Assembly: GCA_028023455.1 (NCBI GenBank)
Contig: JAQFVV010006313.1
Coordinates: 1,188,992 to 1,252,991 of the forward strand
DNA from: Epiperipatus broadwayi
Taxonomy: Eukaryota; Onychophora; Udeonychophora; Euonychophora; Peripatidae
Direction: 5' to 3'
DNA: 64,000 bases
Positions 22,851 to 36,937 of this stretch are shown one piece after another. A program made the position numbers and the translations under genes. The notes below the pieces were generated by a model. It ran no database searches. It worked only from the letters and a program-made list of their open reading frames with translations, and was not told the origin of the DNA. Positions within the stretch are counted from its first letter, which is position 1. Each line of letters starts with the position of its first letter.

Positions 22851-25267
22851 TTATATATACTGTATGTATATACATATATATGAGTCTATGTGTGTGTCTG
22901 TGTAATGATTTATCTTTCAAAGTTACTTTTTTTTTTTACATTTAAAAGACAATTTTTGTACAAAGTATAAGATGAGAACTGAACAGATTATTTGTATTGC
23001 TTTTAATTATTTTTATGATGAAAAAATAGTTTAAAAGATTATTTTCTTTGTTACATTATTAAAGATCAATATAAGCTATATCAGTAGATAGACTAATTTT
23101 ATTTATTAACTCATGAAGAAATTTTTAATATTTATATTATAGAGTTTAATTACAAACATATACCAACCTATAGAAGTCTTCTGATTTTCTTTTCCAATAC
23201 TTTTTACTAAACTGTATAAAAATAAAATTAAATTAAAAGAGCGAAATATCTATTAGATCATTTTGTTTTATATTATATGCTTATAATAAAAATATAAAAA
23301 TATAAATAAATATCATTGTCTAAAACCAACTGTATGTATTAATTTATATGATTTTTCTATACATCAAAATTGCCTCAAATTCACCACTAAACAAGATTAG
23401 CCAAAAAAAAAAAAAGAACTCTAAAACACAACCAGTGGTTTCATTACTATAAGAAGACTTCTCTAGCAACAAATACATAATAAATATTACCACAAATTTC
23501 ACTTACATCCCACACACCTTAATATTAAAATAACTCTTAAATAAGTTAATTGCTCCAGAATCATAAATTTTTAATAAAAAAGATTCTTTATTTTTTTTTA
23601 TTTTTGTTTCACTTCTTTCAAAGAAAACAACCTTAGCCTCATCAAAATTAATCATGTTGCCTGTATCTTTTTCATGGTTATATAAAACAGAACTGATATA
23701 TTTATTTCAAACCGTACTTTTATGTACCTTTATTCTTTCATTTAAATCATTTTTACATATTGAAACTGCAATGATGTAAATGTTGGTTTGTTTGCATCTA
23801 TTGATTTCAGCTACAAATGTAAACTGTGCTTATATACTGAAATCTCATAATCTAGTAATAGTATTTCTATGTAACATAATATTAAGTCAAAAATGGATCA
23901 TAGTGGAGGCATTTTTAATTTAGGGTTCACCTTTGTTTAAGGAGGAAGGTCATAGAGATATATTACTTTTATGTTATATGACATGAATTGCATTACTTAA
24001 CTGATTGTATAATTGTAGAAATATATGTAGATGAGTATAAAGAATTCCTGTATATATTGTAACAGAAAAATGTTGAAGTAATCATTTTTATGTGAGAAAA
24101 ATGATGACAAGTAAATGAACATGTATTTTAATTTTATATGACAGCATAAGTCATAAAATACCTAATCTGTTAATCAGAAATATTTTACTTATTGGATTTG
24201 ACAACTATTTCTAATGTGAAAGCAATATGCAAATCAGAATATTTACCCAGTGACATTTCATGCTATATCACCTTATTCATACATCAAACCTAAAATAAAA
24301 TAACTAAATGAATGAGAAAAAAACAATTTAAATAACAATAATATAATCTTATTATAAATCATACATGAATAAAATATATAAAATTAATTAATCATTAACC
24401 AAATAAATCAATAAAGAAGAACAAAATAGTTAAATATCTGATATGAACAATATTCTAATCTTTCATTTGATCTAAAAGATTTTATACATTTTTTTTTATT
24501 TTATTTAGAATTTTATATCTATATCCTTTTGCAAAAATAAATAAGTAAATAAATTGGAAATTTATTTTACTTAAGGGGTGAATAAATCTATGTATCAGTA
24601 TTCAAACACAAACCTGCCTGCAACATGAGAATTTATAATGTTTGTAAAACAATAAAACACATCATTTCGATCAAACATTATGATTACTTACTAGGTATGT
24701 TTGTTAGTTTTGTATAACTAATATAGATTTGTTAAATATTTCACTTATAAATTTAGGCAGAAATTTTTTATGATTATGCTAATATCAATAACTATAATAC
24801 TGCATATAAATTACATAGAATAAATATATTTCTCAAATATTTCTTAGAACAGTAGCTTTGTCATGCCATTTAATTTATTATCATTAATTAAAATGGAAAT
24901 CATCTTTATATATTAAAGAACAAATATACTCATCAAAATATTTTTATAGGATAAACTTATTTTACATTAATCTTCTACTTATCTTCTAAATGTAAAATAT
25001 CTATTTTATGTGTATACCACATATGCAATGATACAGCTGTTAACTTACATATAAAATGCTGAGATATCAGTACTCTAACATAACTTGTGCTGAAAGCTTA
25101 AATGTGCCTTCTTTATGGATTATCAAATAAACAAATATTTCAAATAACCATGTCAAAACAAATGTCTTTTTATCATTATATATAAAAATAAACAAAAATA
25201 TCTATTCAGTTACATAAAGTTACTTTCATTCAAGGAATAATATTATTTATTATTACTACTATCTCAA
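22851..25267. other. AT-rich DNA, nothing recognised
   Basis: No motif-bearing frame, tRNA-like box or repeat boundary found. A short A-run occurs at about 23402-23416. Confidence 0.45.
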
Positions 25268-25393
25268 TTTTAATATATATATGCCTAATTGATATATATA
25301 TATATATATTAAAATATGTTTTCCTGAAGGTTTTAATATATATATGCCTAATTGATATATATATATATATATTAAAATATGTTTTCCTGAAGG
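25268..25393. repeat. perfect 63-bp tandem duplication
   Basis: Two identical units, 25268-25330 and 25331-25393, each begin TTTTAATATATATATGCC and end GTTTTCCTGAAGG, and each contains an (AT)n core. The identity implies a recent slippage or duplication event, or an assembly artefact. Confidence 0.9.
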
Positions 25394-26160
25394 TTTGTAA
25401 TGATGGTATTTTAGTTGCATATAAATACAGTTAAAATATGTACTTCAAATATTGCTATTTATAAACATTATTAATCTTCATTTTATTTTTCTAAATAAAT
25501 CCATTTAACATTATCTTTCCAGCATTTGTCTTTAGTCATGTTTTTTTACTTTCATTTGAATACTTCATCAACATTTTCTAAAGTATTGAAATATTATGTC
25601 AAAAATAATATCATATGCAAAATCTCGATAATCTTCATTTATATTTTATTCCCTTAACTTCACATTTTAATTCACCAAATATTTGTTGTAAAGTTATTGT
25701 AAAAAAGTTTGGGCATATAATCACTCTATCATACACTTTTCTCAATGTAAATCGTTTTAATGATTGTAATCTTCTTACTATAACTATATAATCTAATCAC
25801 TGCTGTTGAACTTTAATGAATATTTTTCAGAATATGGGGATAAAAAATGTGTATGTATATATGTATATAAACACCCAATACACTATTAAAATTATAAAAA
25901 CTGACCTTTAAATATTTAATACCACACACCAGAAAAAATAAAATATAAATTTTATATCTTAAATATAAAGAATAAAACTCAGAAATTAATACATAAAAAT
26001 ATTTATTTACCACATATAAATAATATTTAATTTTGAAACAATTTAATTTTATATTTTTATATTATCTTAAATTTATATTTAAGATTTCAATAATTTAATT
26101 TTTATTTAGATACAAGTATGAATAGATACAGATTCATTTGAAAAAATATTCTTCGATTTA
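25394..26160. other. AT-rich DNA, nothing recognised
   Basis: No gene-like feature. G content on the plus strand falls progressively toward the skewed tract that follows. Confidence 0.4.
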
Positions 26161-26700
26161 ACCTTACACAAATTTAATCAATCACCAATCCATCTATATA
26201 CATATCAATAATACAACAACACAAAATACTATAGACAGACATCTGAACATAAAATTAAGAAATAACTCTCCACCAACAAATTAATCTTAAATACAAACCC
26301 ATAGAATCCACTACAAACCCATCCATACAACAATATAAACCCCCCATACTACATCTCTATTACACAATATACCAACCATTAACCATTCACTACATTCCTA
26401 AATCCCCCCTTAATACAACTTTACAATATATACTTCATCCTACTTAATTTTAACATTTAATATTCAATTTTTAATGTTGATTCATATTCCACCAAACATT
26501 TCTAAATAACATCAAAATACATTATTATACCACATAACTATAACTATCACCATAAGATACTTCTTTCCCAAAACTTGAATCCATAATACATTTTAATCTC
26601 ACCATATACATTATTTTCATTCTATATTTTACATATCCAAATATATTACCCAACAATCCTCCTCTTCACAATTTCTCTTTAATTCTTTCATAAGAAAAAA
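26161..26700. other. 540-bp tract with extreme strand asymmetry (G-depleted)
   Basis: A manual count gives about 136 C but only about 10 G on the plus strand across these nine lines (GC skew near -0.86). Flanking DNA has both bases. There is no coding frame of note. The boundary on the right is abrupt, near 26705. Confidence 0.75.
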
Positions 26701-26840
26701 AAAAGAGGTCACGAAACAATAAAATTCATTTAATTTGATTTAAAACTTCAAAATCGAAAGACCTTTTCTTTCTTGTTTATCAATTTGTAATTTGCAAGTT
26801 CTTTTGATTTTCTTAGGTTCTGTCAATATCCGGTCCGTTT

Positions 26841-26935
26841 TGCTTTTTTCCCCGCCCTCCTTTAGTTGTTCTGGTTTCTTTCTCCCTTTTCTTTTTACTT
26901 TTGCTCCCCCCTCTCACCCCCCCCATTATATTTAA
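26841..26935. repeat. polypyrimidine-rich tract
   Basis: Runs of T and C (GCTTTTTTCCCCGCCCTCC, CTTTCTCCC, TCCCCCCTCTCACCCCCCCC) with few purines. This directly follows the G-depleted tract. Confidence 0.6.
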
Positions 26936-26962
26936 TGTTTCCACGGATGTATAATATGGATA

Positions 26963-27519
26963 AAATATTATTTTTGGGAATAAACCATGTATTATTTTGC
27001 ATTACAAACTAATATTATGACGGTTTAGCAACCACCATTATCAAGATTAATTTTTGAAAGAAAAATCATTAGATCCCAAACAATAATGTGATCAATGTGA
27101 GATGAAAAATGAGATTTAACTTGAAGTAGTTCAGCATTCACAATATGAGACTTATCAAAATGTTTATTTTCCTCAGTTTTTTCAATTAATAATTTTACGT
27201 TAATATTATATAAAATGAGAGGTTTCCACTTAGCACAATGTATTCCAGCTATGTGGAAATATCTCATTTTATCTAATATTAACATAAAATTAATAGGTGA
27301 AAAAAACTGAAGGAAATAAACATTTTGATAAACCTCATATTGTGAATGCTGAATTACTTCAAGTTAAATCTTATTTTTCATTTCATACTGAGTCAAGTTA
27401 TTGGTTGAGATCCAATGATTTTTCTTTCAAAAATTAACTTTGATAATAGCTGTTGCTAGTCCATTGAAATATTAGAATGTAATGCAAAATAATACATAGT
27501 TTATTCCCAAAAATAATAT
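26963..27519. repeat. large imperfect palindrome, 557 bp (foldback/MITE-like)
   Basis: The left arm starts near AATATTATTTTTGGGAATAA and the right arm ends TTATTCCCAAAAATAATATT. They are reverse complements along about 267 bp each, meeting at GTTTCCAC...GTGGAAAT around 27241 with a spacer of roughly 20 bases. Shared blocks include TTATTTTGCATTA, CAAAATGTTTATTT and AACTTGAAGTA. Mismatches and small indels are scattered. It has no coding capacity and no similarity by eye to the palindrome at 12031. Confidence 0.85.
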
Positions 27520-28583
27520 TATATATTTATATTAATGCTTTAATCATTATACAAATTCTTATAGAATCATATGCTTTTTATAATTTATAAAATCACAGAT
27601 TAATGGTTATTAATATCCATTGTTTCATTTTATAATTCAACTTAATAATTGTTCATGGTCCGTTGTTGTGAATCACATTAAATCTAGTTTTTTTTATGTC
27701 TTCTCAGGATAAGTTGTAATTTTGGTAAAAATTTTATATAGAACTAATAAAATTATTTTAGGTTTATAATTTCTGCTATGTTCTTTATCACTTTTCCTAA
27801 ACATTAATACTACTAATGTAATCCAAAATCAACTGGTACATCTTTACCATTTAGAAATTTTGTATATAATTTTGCCAATATTTGTTTATATTTATTCATC
27901 TATTTCTTTTTAGATATTAAGTACAATGTAATCATTTTCTGGAGCTTGTCCCTTCTGCATGTTTAATTTCTGTTTTATTTTATTTTTTAAAATACTGGGC
28001 AATTCAGAAAATATACTTATTATAGAGGATTCTTCATTTCTTGTTCTTCATTAATATATAATTATTTATATAACTCTTCTGCACATATCATGAGATCAAA
28101 TGAGTCTGCAGATTTGTATATAAAAATTCTAATATATTATTTTTACCAAGCAATTCATAAATCGTAGCACCTTACAGATGTTTTGTATGAGCCAGACCTT
28201 ATTAGATAACTTTCCATAGATTTTTTTTTCTCCCAATTTTGTAATAAGTACAAAAATGATTAAATAGTGGTGCACAGAATTACAATTATTTTTTTTGAGT
28301 AGAATTTTTATTTCCAAATCTCGTTACAATTTATTGAATTTATGCATCGTTCAAAACTACAATCAAGGTTTTCAAATCGGCAGTACGTATTCACTTTATT
28401 ACATTCCTAACACTGAAATTGTCCCTTACTTTTGCATTAATTTCTACATTCAGAGCCAAATAACTTTATAAATAAAATGGAATTGTAGAGTTTACAGGCA
28501 AACTCTCTATATGTATGGCCACTCAAATGGTGATCATGTGATAAATGATTATGAATTAAGACTAAACACACACACATGAATAT
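27520..28583. other. AT-rich DNA, nothing recognised
   Basis: Some stretches between 27900 and 28460 resemble, loosely and in reverse, decayed RTE coding sequence (for example words like TTCTTTTTAGATATT and CATTTTCTGGAGC). The match is too weak to call a copy. Confidence 0.3.
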
Positions 28584-28755
<172 letters not shown>

Positions 28756-28971
28756 TTACTCTTAAGCCTTTTCGAATTATAATATTAAATTGTGAAAATG
28801 ATCTTTGAAATGTGAAAGGATATATTTTTTCCATTAATTTTTCTTGTGAGGAAAGAATGTTTTTATTTGTATTTAAAAAAATACTTTGAACCATTTATTA
28901 TGAATCTATTATTTTGTCATGATGATAACTATTAAACATTGATGATAAAATATTAAGTAATTAATTCATAA

Positions 28972-29096
28972 TAGAAGATTATGTGAAGCGTTGGTGGTCG
29001 AGTGTTCAGCACTGCATGTACCGGGGTTTCGGGCTCGCTTCCCGGCCGCTGCTTTGACACATGGGAAAAATGAAAAAGAAAAAATTAGAAGATTAT
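28972..29096 (+). mobile_element. tRNA-derived SINE, copy 2, with 11-bp TSD
   Basis: TAGAAGATTAT is duplicated at 28972-28982 and 29086-29096. The body has a tRNA-like head (GCGTTGGTGGTCGAGTGTTCAGC), a B-box region (TTTCGGGCTCGCTTCCCG) and the family tail CTGCTTTGACACATGGGAAAAA. It is the least AT-rich piece for kilobases around. Confidence 0.82.
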
Positions 29097-29775
29097 CAGG
29101 AATAATTTTATTTTTATTCACACTGCCCTGTAAAGATAACTTTTTTTTGTAAAAAATAACATCAATATAAAAACTATATATTGCATATGGGCACACATTA
29201 TTGTCACCATAACTTATCACAAGTTACTCTCAAAGACACGTGAATTTGCAAATAATAAATAAATTCTAATAAAAATGTCAATTTTTCATTTTTGGGAACT
29301 GTTTTTTCTTCTTTCTGTGGATCAGTGATTTTTAAAATCTTATTATAATTTAATTAGAAAAAAATCTTACTATCGTTAAACATTTCTACATATTACTCTC
29401 AAATGCTTATCTTTTAATTTTTAAAAAGTGAAAATATATAAGGCACTTTTCATTTATACAATTGTAAAATATTATTTACATTTCTTGAAGGTAAAGATTG
29501 TTTTAAGCTCTAAACAAACAATGAGTAAAATGAATCATATTTTATTTTAAATGACAGTTAAAATGAAAACTTTAAGTTTATGTTGATTTTAATGTTATTT
29601 GTGTGATGTTGGACTATGACTGAAATGATTTTTAATTTCAATATATAAATATATAACCAACATAATTACCAAAATGATCTAATGGCACATGTTATATTGT
29701 GAATGTATATATATATGATTAAATGCACATGTATTTTTATTTGAAAATTAAAGATTAAATGATAAGATGTGATAT
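29097..29775. other. AT-rich DNA, nothing recognised
   Basis: No gene-like feature, up to the edge of the PLE-A terminal repeat. Confidence 0.4.
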
Positions 29776-30285
<510 letters not shown>

Positions 30286-32589
30286 TATTTTATTTTTTCC
30301 TAAGAGCAAGACTAATTAGAGGCTTCCATACATTGTGTATTGCCACACTGGGTTGACTTATAGGATTATTTACCATTGTCATATGAGCAGCTTCCTTGAA
30401 TTTTCTTTTATGCATTTTTTCTTCTTTATCCAATATCTTTGTATTTTCCCATTTAGCCATATGGTCATTATTACATGACTTGCTATGGTAAACACATCTG
30501 TTTTTTTTCTCTTTTAGCCATTAGTTTGTCCTCCTTCAATTGCTGCACAACAGGGCGACAGGTCTCACCAATGCATTTTCTTCCACATTCACATGGTATT
30601 TCATAGATGCAATTTTTGTTCTTCAGCATTTTCAGTTTAGTCTTAGTAGAAGTAAGCATTCCTTGAAGTGTGGTATGGCTTTGAAAAGCAGTTCTAATGT
30701 TATATTGGATGCAGATTTTCTTTAATTTGTCTGCGATTCCTGGTATATATGGATACACTACCATACCAATAACTGTTTTTTTTGGTGTCTTTTTGTATTG
30801 TCATTGAAGGTTTTTCTAATGACTGTTGATGGATAACCATTCTTCATAACTATTTGTTCTATGTGAATCTTTTTTTTTCCAAATCACTGTTTTCTGAACA
30901 AACCTCCTTTGCTCTGTTCCATAGTGATAGTACAATTTCTTGTTTAGTGCTTCTTGTATTATTGAATGTATATGCCAAGTATTTGCCAGTGTGTGTTGGT
31001 TTTATATACACTGTTGTTTTTACTTTGCCCTGAGGGAGTCTTGTCACAGGAACATCCAAAAATGTGAATTTGTGTTATGGTTCTGATTCCATTGTGAATT
31101 TAATTGTAGGATATATGTTGTTAATGTGCATCCAGAATGACTGAAATTTTACCTCACCATGTGGCCATACCATAACTGTATCATCAACATATCGAAGCTA
31201 CATTTTAAGTGGACGTGGAGTAGTATTTATGTCTGTGGTTGCAAGTACTTCCATGTAAATGTTGCTGAGAAAGGGTGACAGTGATGATCCCATGATTATC
31301 CCTTAATTTTTTTGGAAGAATTCTGAAAGTATGTTGTTGTTACACAGAATGTTAATAATTCTATTATACTCTCAATAGGTAGTGATGTTTTAGTTTGTAG
31401 ACTATTATCATCATATAACCTTTTCCTTACAATAGACAATGCCTCATCACATGGTATATTTGTAAACAGACTTTCCACATCAAAGCTTACCAATATGTCA
31501 GTTCTTTACATTTTCATGTTCCTGATTAATTCTATAAAGTGCTTAGAATCCCTGATGAAAGACTGTGTCCTACACACCAATGGACTAAGAACATTGAAAA
31601 GCAAATCTTGACAAATTTTGACATGGTGAATTTTTAGAACTAACAATAGGTCTTAATGGAATATTGTCTTTATGGATTTTAGACAGTCCATACAGGTGAG
31701 GAATCTTGCTGAAATACAAAGTTAATTTTATTTTTTCAGAATCACTGAAATACCTGTGATGGTTCCGGAGTAATGCTTGAAGATGTACTTCTGTAATTGG
31801 AATTTTTTGCTACTTTTTTGTATTGGCCTGGTATAAAAAGGCCTTGTACTTTGTTATCATAATCAGTTTTATCCATTACAACTGTAGTGTTACTATTATC
31901 AGCAGGAAGAATGATTATAGATGCATCCTGTTTGAGAGATTTAACAGCTTTCCTCTCATCACATGAAATGTTTGACTTCTGCTTGTGCACTTGATGTCTT
32001 TTAAGTGTCCTTTTTATTCTCCAGCTTAACTCTGCAACTTTCTTCTAGAGTCAAGTTTTGGGTCACCTCATCAGTGATGGCCATTATATACAGTAGCAGG
32101 ACAGTAGATGGTGCAATGGCAAACTTCAAACCTTTTTCAAGAACGGATAATTCACAATTGGTAAGTAGTTTAAAGCTAAGATTTTTCACTGATAATGAAC
32201 ATAAACTAGTTGCAGTATTACTTTTGACTTGCTCATGTAGATTTACAAGATTCTTCTTCTGAAGTTCTTTTATCCTTCCATGTAACTTACAATATGATAT
32301 TTTCACTGCTTGACAAATTCTTGAAAAATCATCTGTAACTTTGTTTTGTAGAAATGATTCCACATTTCTAATAGATCACTGAACCTTTATACTTTCTCTC
32401 AATAAGGCTTCATTTTCTCTCTGAAAAATTTTTTCAGCTCTTTTGGAGGAAATAGGAGGTTTTAACTGCAAACCCATAGGGATGATCTCTTCTGATTTAC
32501 ATTTACATTAGCCACTTTTGGACATAATTTTTCAAAATATCTAAATTTCAACATATCATTGAGTCCATGCTGAGTAATTAATATTTGTC
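30286..32589 (-). pseudogene. Penelope-like reverse transcriptase with GIY-YIG endonuclease (PLE-A1)
   Basis: Reading the minus strand from about 32589 down, broken frames carry: an N-terminal helical region (32001-32363); ILPADNSNTTVVMDKTDYDNK-type RT entry split at 31742-31990; motif A VSFDVESLFTNIPCDEAL (31296-31493); motif B IIMGSSLSPFLSNIYMEVLA after a frameshift near 31300; motif C RYVDDTVMVWP with YVDD at 31180-31191; the thumb-like TVYIKPTHTGKYLAY segment (30859-31059); and the GIY-YIG domain CIYEIPCECGRKCIGETCRP (30483-30764). This is the domain order of endonuclease-bearing Penelope elements. Several stops and frameshifts make it inactive. The most complete PLE here, about 2.3 kb of coding sequence. 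Confidence 0.9.
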
Positions 32590-33325
<736 letters not shown>

Positions 33326-33662
33326 GTTTCAATAAAGGCTTTATTGATCTCAATGGTTTACATAAGTTTACATCTAGAAAATTTGAAATTTAACATACAA
33401 TGAATAATATTAGGGTAAACACATATAAATGAATTTAGTGGTTACACTTTGTGGTTAATGGACTATAACAATATAAAAGTTAAAAAAGCAAAAATAATCA
33501 GAGTTCTAAAGTTTGAGGAGCTTATTTAGTTTTGTCTGCATGTCACTTTGAATGTTAGTTGTATGATAGTTTTCTTTGCAGCATTCACAGCATTGATGGT
33601 TGTTTTAACAATGACCATGTTGCTGCATAGAAGTGGGGGTTGGTTATTATTTTATCTCTATT

Positions 33663-36600
33663 TCAAATGTGTAGCAGTTTGTTGCTAAATGTAGCTGGGT
33701 GTCGTCTGGTGTTATTGCCAATTAAGAAAGTACATCGGGTGCACCAATATGCATATAGAACAAATGTGGCTGCCCTAATGCTAGGTATTGATCTTCCCTG
33801 AAAAGCAGCTATTATGTGATTAATGATTGTACCCGGTTTTCTGTAGGTGTTACACATCATCTGCCGTGTTTGGTTAAGTGCTACACATTGATAAATAAAG
33901 TGGTCTAGTGTCTCTTCTGCTCGATGGCAGAGTCCACAGAAGGGGTCAATAGATATATACATTCTTTTATGATAAAGAAAGTGGGTTGTTGGCAAGGCAA
34001 TGAGATTGATTTTCATGATAAAATCAAAGTATTTGGGCTCTAGAGCTTATTTTCATATTCCTTGAGTAGTCTCTTGTTGTTAATTCCTAGCATAGGTTGT
34101 ATAACATTAGTATCTGCTTCTCTGTTTATTAAACCATAAATATCCCAGTATGAATACTTATGCAAATACTGTTCTGGAATCTTGTCTGTGGTTTTGCATT
34201 GGTATATAATGTTGGTGAAAAAGGAACCTTTTGGAGGTGGTCTATCTGTTGGAGTAACTTCTAGCAAGTGGTTAATTTTGGGGTATTTGGCAAGTATTGT
34301 GATTATTGAGTTCCTTAACTTCTGTATATGAAAAACATTGATGTTGTGCAAGCCAAGTCCATTTTTTATTAGAGATTGGCTAAGTTTTTTTGTGGAAATT
34401 GCTACTGTTTTTCTGGCCCAAAGTAATTTATTGTATATGGTTTTAATTTTTGAAATGAACCCCTTTGAGAATGAAATAACCGGTACATAGTAAGTTATTT
34501 TGGTTGTGATAAGCTGGTTAATTAACTGTACTTTGGAATATAGTGAAAGATATGCCTTGGACAAGGAGTTTATAATTTTTGTGGCTTCTTCTTTAAGTTT
34601 ATTTTGGATATGGCATCTCATTCTTGTAATTCCCATAGGAAATGGGAACCCAAGGAAAGAGTTTGGTTTTGATTTGTAAATTGATGTACATGGTTTACCA
34701 GTGTATAGAGACCAGGCTGTGGTTTTTGCTGGATTACATGATAATTCATATTTTTGTGAATATTTTTGTAATATCTTTTGGAGTTGTGGTATTTGTTTTT
34801 TTGATGTTAGGAATATGGTAACATCATCCATATAGGCAATGCATGTAGTGTGGTGTGTTGTGTCTGGTAACTCGATCCCAGTAAATGCATTTTGTATGCT
34901 TTTAATAAGGGGATTGATGTAAAATATAAACAATAGTGAACTAAGAGGGGATCCTTGGGATATAGATTTGGTGGGTGTGAAAGATGGTTAGTTTCTTCCA
35001 TTTAAAGTTAAATGGATCTCTCTGTTCAGAAGCAGGTTAGCAATTATATATAGATGTGTTCTAGGAATTTCTGTGTCTTTTAGCATTTTTAGAAGTGTGT
35101 ATATATTGACTGAGTCAAATGCAGCTTCTATGTCAAGCTGCACAACAACGGGTCCGTATTTTTTCCACTGTTTTACTGTTTCTAGAATTTCTTTGAAGAA
35201 TAAAGCTGCTTCTGTTGTTGAAGAGTTTTTCTTTGCATATTGTGCTTCGGAGATAAGTGGCATTATATACGGTTCAATTTCATCTTTAATCATTTTCTCC
35301 ATAATTTTGATTGGCAAAGGTCCCATAGATATTGGTCTGAGGTCTGTAATAGGTGGAATAATTGCTTTCTTTTAATAAAAGGGTATTATGGCTATTGGAT
35401 AGACACCCTCCATGGGTTGAATTTGTTGCACTAGATGGTTTGCTAACTGACACAAATATTCTATTGTGAATTTACTTAGATGCTTTAATACAAACAATGG
35501 AACTCCAGGACTACCTGGATGGCAAGCATTTGGAATAGTATATAGTTTTGTTGTGAATAGATCTTTTGTGAATGGGATTTTGTCTCTGGTGGGCCAAACA
35601 GATTATGTGGTATTTTATATGGTTGTCTTTCTTGTAATTTTTCTTTAAAATATTCAAAAATTGGCATAATCATATTGTGTCCTGCATATGTTCCACTATT
35701 TGTATATAGTGCCATCGGCACTTTTACATCTGGTTGGTTCCCCAGTGCCCATCTTATATAATCTCTTGTCCAAGTGTGTGGCCTGGTTAGGCATACCTTG
35801 CTTTTCTTTATCTTCAGATAGCTTTTGAGTTCTTCACATGCTTTATTGTATGCATGTGTTAGCTTGAATATATACTGCTGGGTGCAGTGTGATGGGTTAA
35901 TCATGATTATTCTCTGGTGTAATTGATCTGCCAGACAAAAGTCTTGATGGTGGAGGTTGTTTTTGTTATATGGTTGATGTTAAAGGACAACATTCCCATA
36001 AATGCTAGATATTTCTGGACTGGGTTTAAAGTCATATCTTTGATTTTGTTTAGCATTATGTAGGTCTCAGAGAACAGAAATTCAGGGGTTGTTTCTGGGA
36101 GTAAAACTCTTATTGTTCTTGTAAGTGGAAAGGGTGATATTTGAATTTGGGCACTTTCAATTGTGACTATTTGAGCTGAGGGATCAGAAAAAGTTGAGGG
36201 AGTTAGTTTTATTTCAATAAGGTGGTGAAGCATTGGAGAATAAAAGCACAGATCAATAAGTGAAGAGAAGCAATTATTGTGGAAAGAGATGGCATCATCT
36301 GGCAAAAAAACCTTGGTCACTCATTAGTGGTATGTTTATTCTGTGAAGCCAATGTTGGGTAAATTCCTGATATTTTAAATTAAAATTTCCAATTAAGACA
36401 GTTGGGTTTGAAGTTGTAGATAACCTTGAATTAATGTTTGCAATTATGGTATCTATTTTTTTATCCTGTAAAGGCATATATACAAAAACCAGATTTATTG
36501 TTATGCTATTTTGGTTGAAGGTTGCAACTAATAAGTTCATGTCAATGTGAATTATTGTGAACGTTGTGAATGGGCAATTTCTAGCAATTATGAGTCCAGT

Positions 36601-36812
36601 GCCAGCTGAGGGAGAGGAAGAGTCTCTGGAGCATGCACAGAACCTTCCATATTTAAATGTTTGGCTGGGTCAGTTTGTGATCCAGCATAAATTTTTGTCT
36701 CAAGTATACCAAGCAAGTGTGGTTGTATATCCTTGATCCAATGTTTTAACTTATTAATTTTTGAGGTTGAGTTCAAACCCCTGACATTGATTGCCGCAAT
36801 TTTTATTTTCAT
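33663..36812 (-). pseudogene. LINE-A ORF2: endonuclease-reverse transcriptase
   Basis: Starts MKIKIAAINVRGLNS (APE endonuclease Asn motif). Then ILETKIYAG (catalytic Glu), VFVYMP, IGNFN where GDFN is expected (the Asp is replaced by Asn), and SSLIDLCFYSP. RT motifs follow: VVVQLDIEAAFDSVN (A), QGSPLSSLLF (B, just after a TAA at 34988) and AYMDDVTIF (C). Then FLGFPFPMG, GLGLHNINVFHIQKLRN and TPTDRPPPKGSF. The C-terminus has a knuckle CGLCHRAEETLDHFIYQC (CX2CX8HX4C) and a WCTRCTF motif. Frameshifts lie near 36560, 36310 (a T-run), 35905, 35400 and 34030, so it encodes no intact enzyme. Role if intact: target-primed reverse transcription. Confidence 0.88.
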
Positions 36813-36937
36813 TATTTGTTTTTTGGTTGAGATTTAAATATTAGGGTTGATCTGGTGTTTCTTCCCATTCATTCTCATATTCCATGTCCAGATCTTCATA
36901 TGTTTCCACTGTAGTTGTATTGTTGTGATCAGAAAGG

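Noticed and set aside
27520-28583. Further RTE copy on the minus strand
   Set aside because: Only scattered word similarity to RTE coding sequence. No colinear motif series could be followed.
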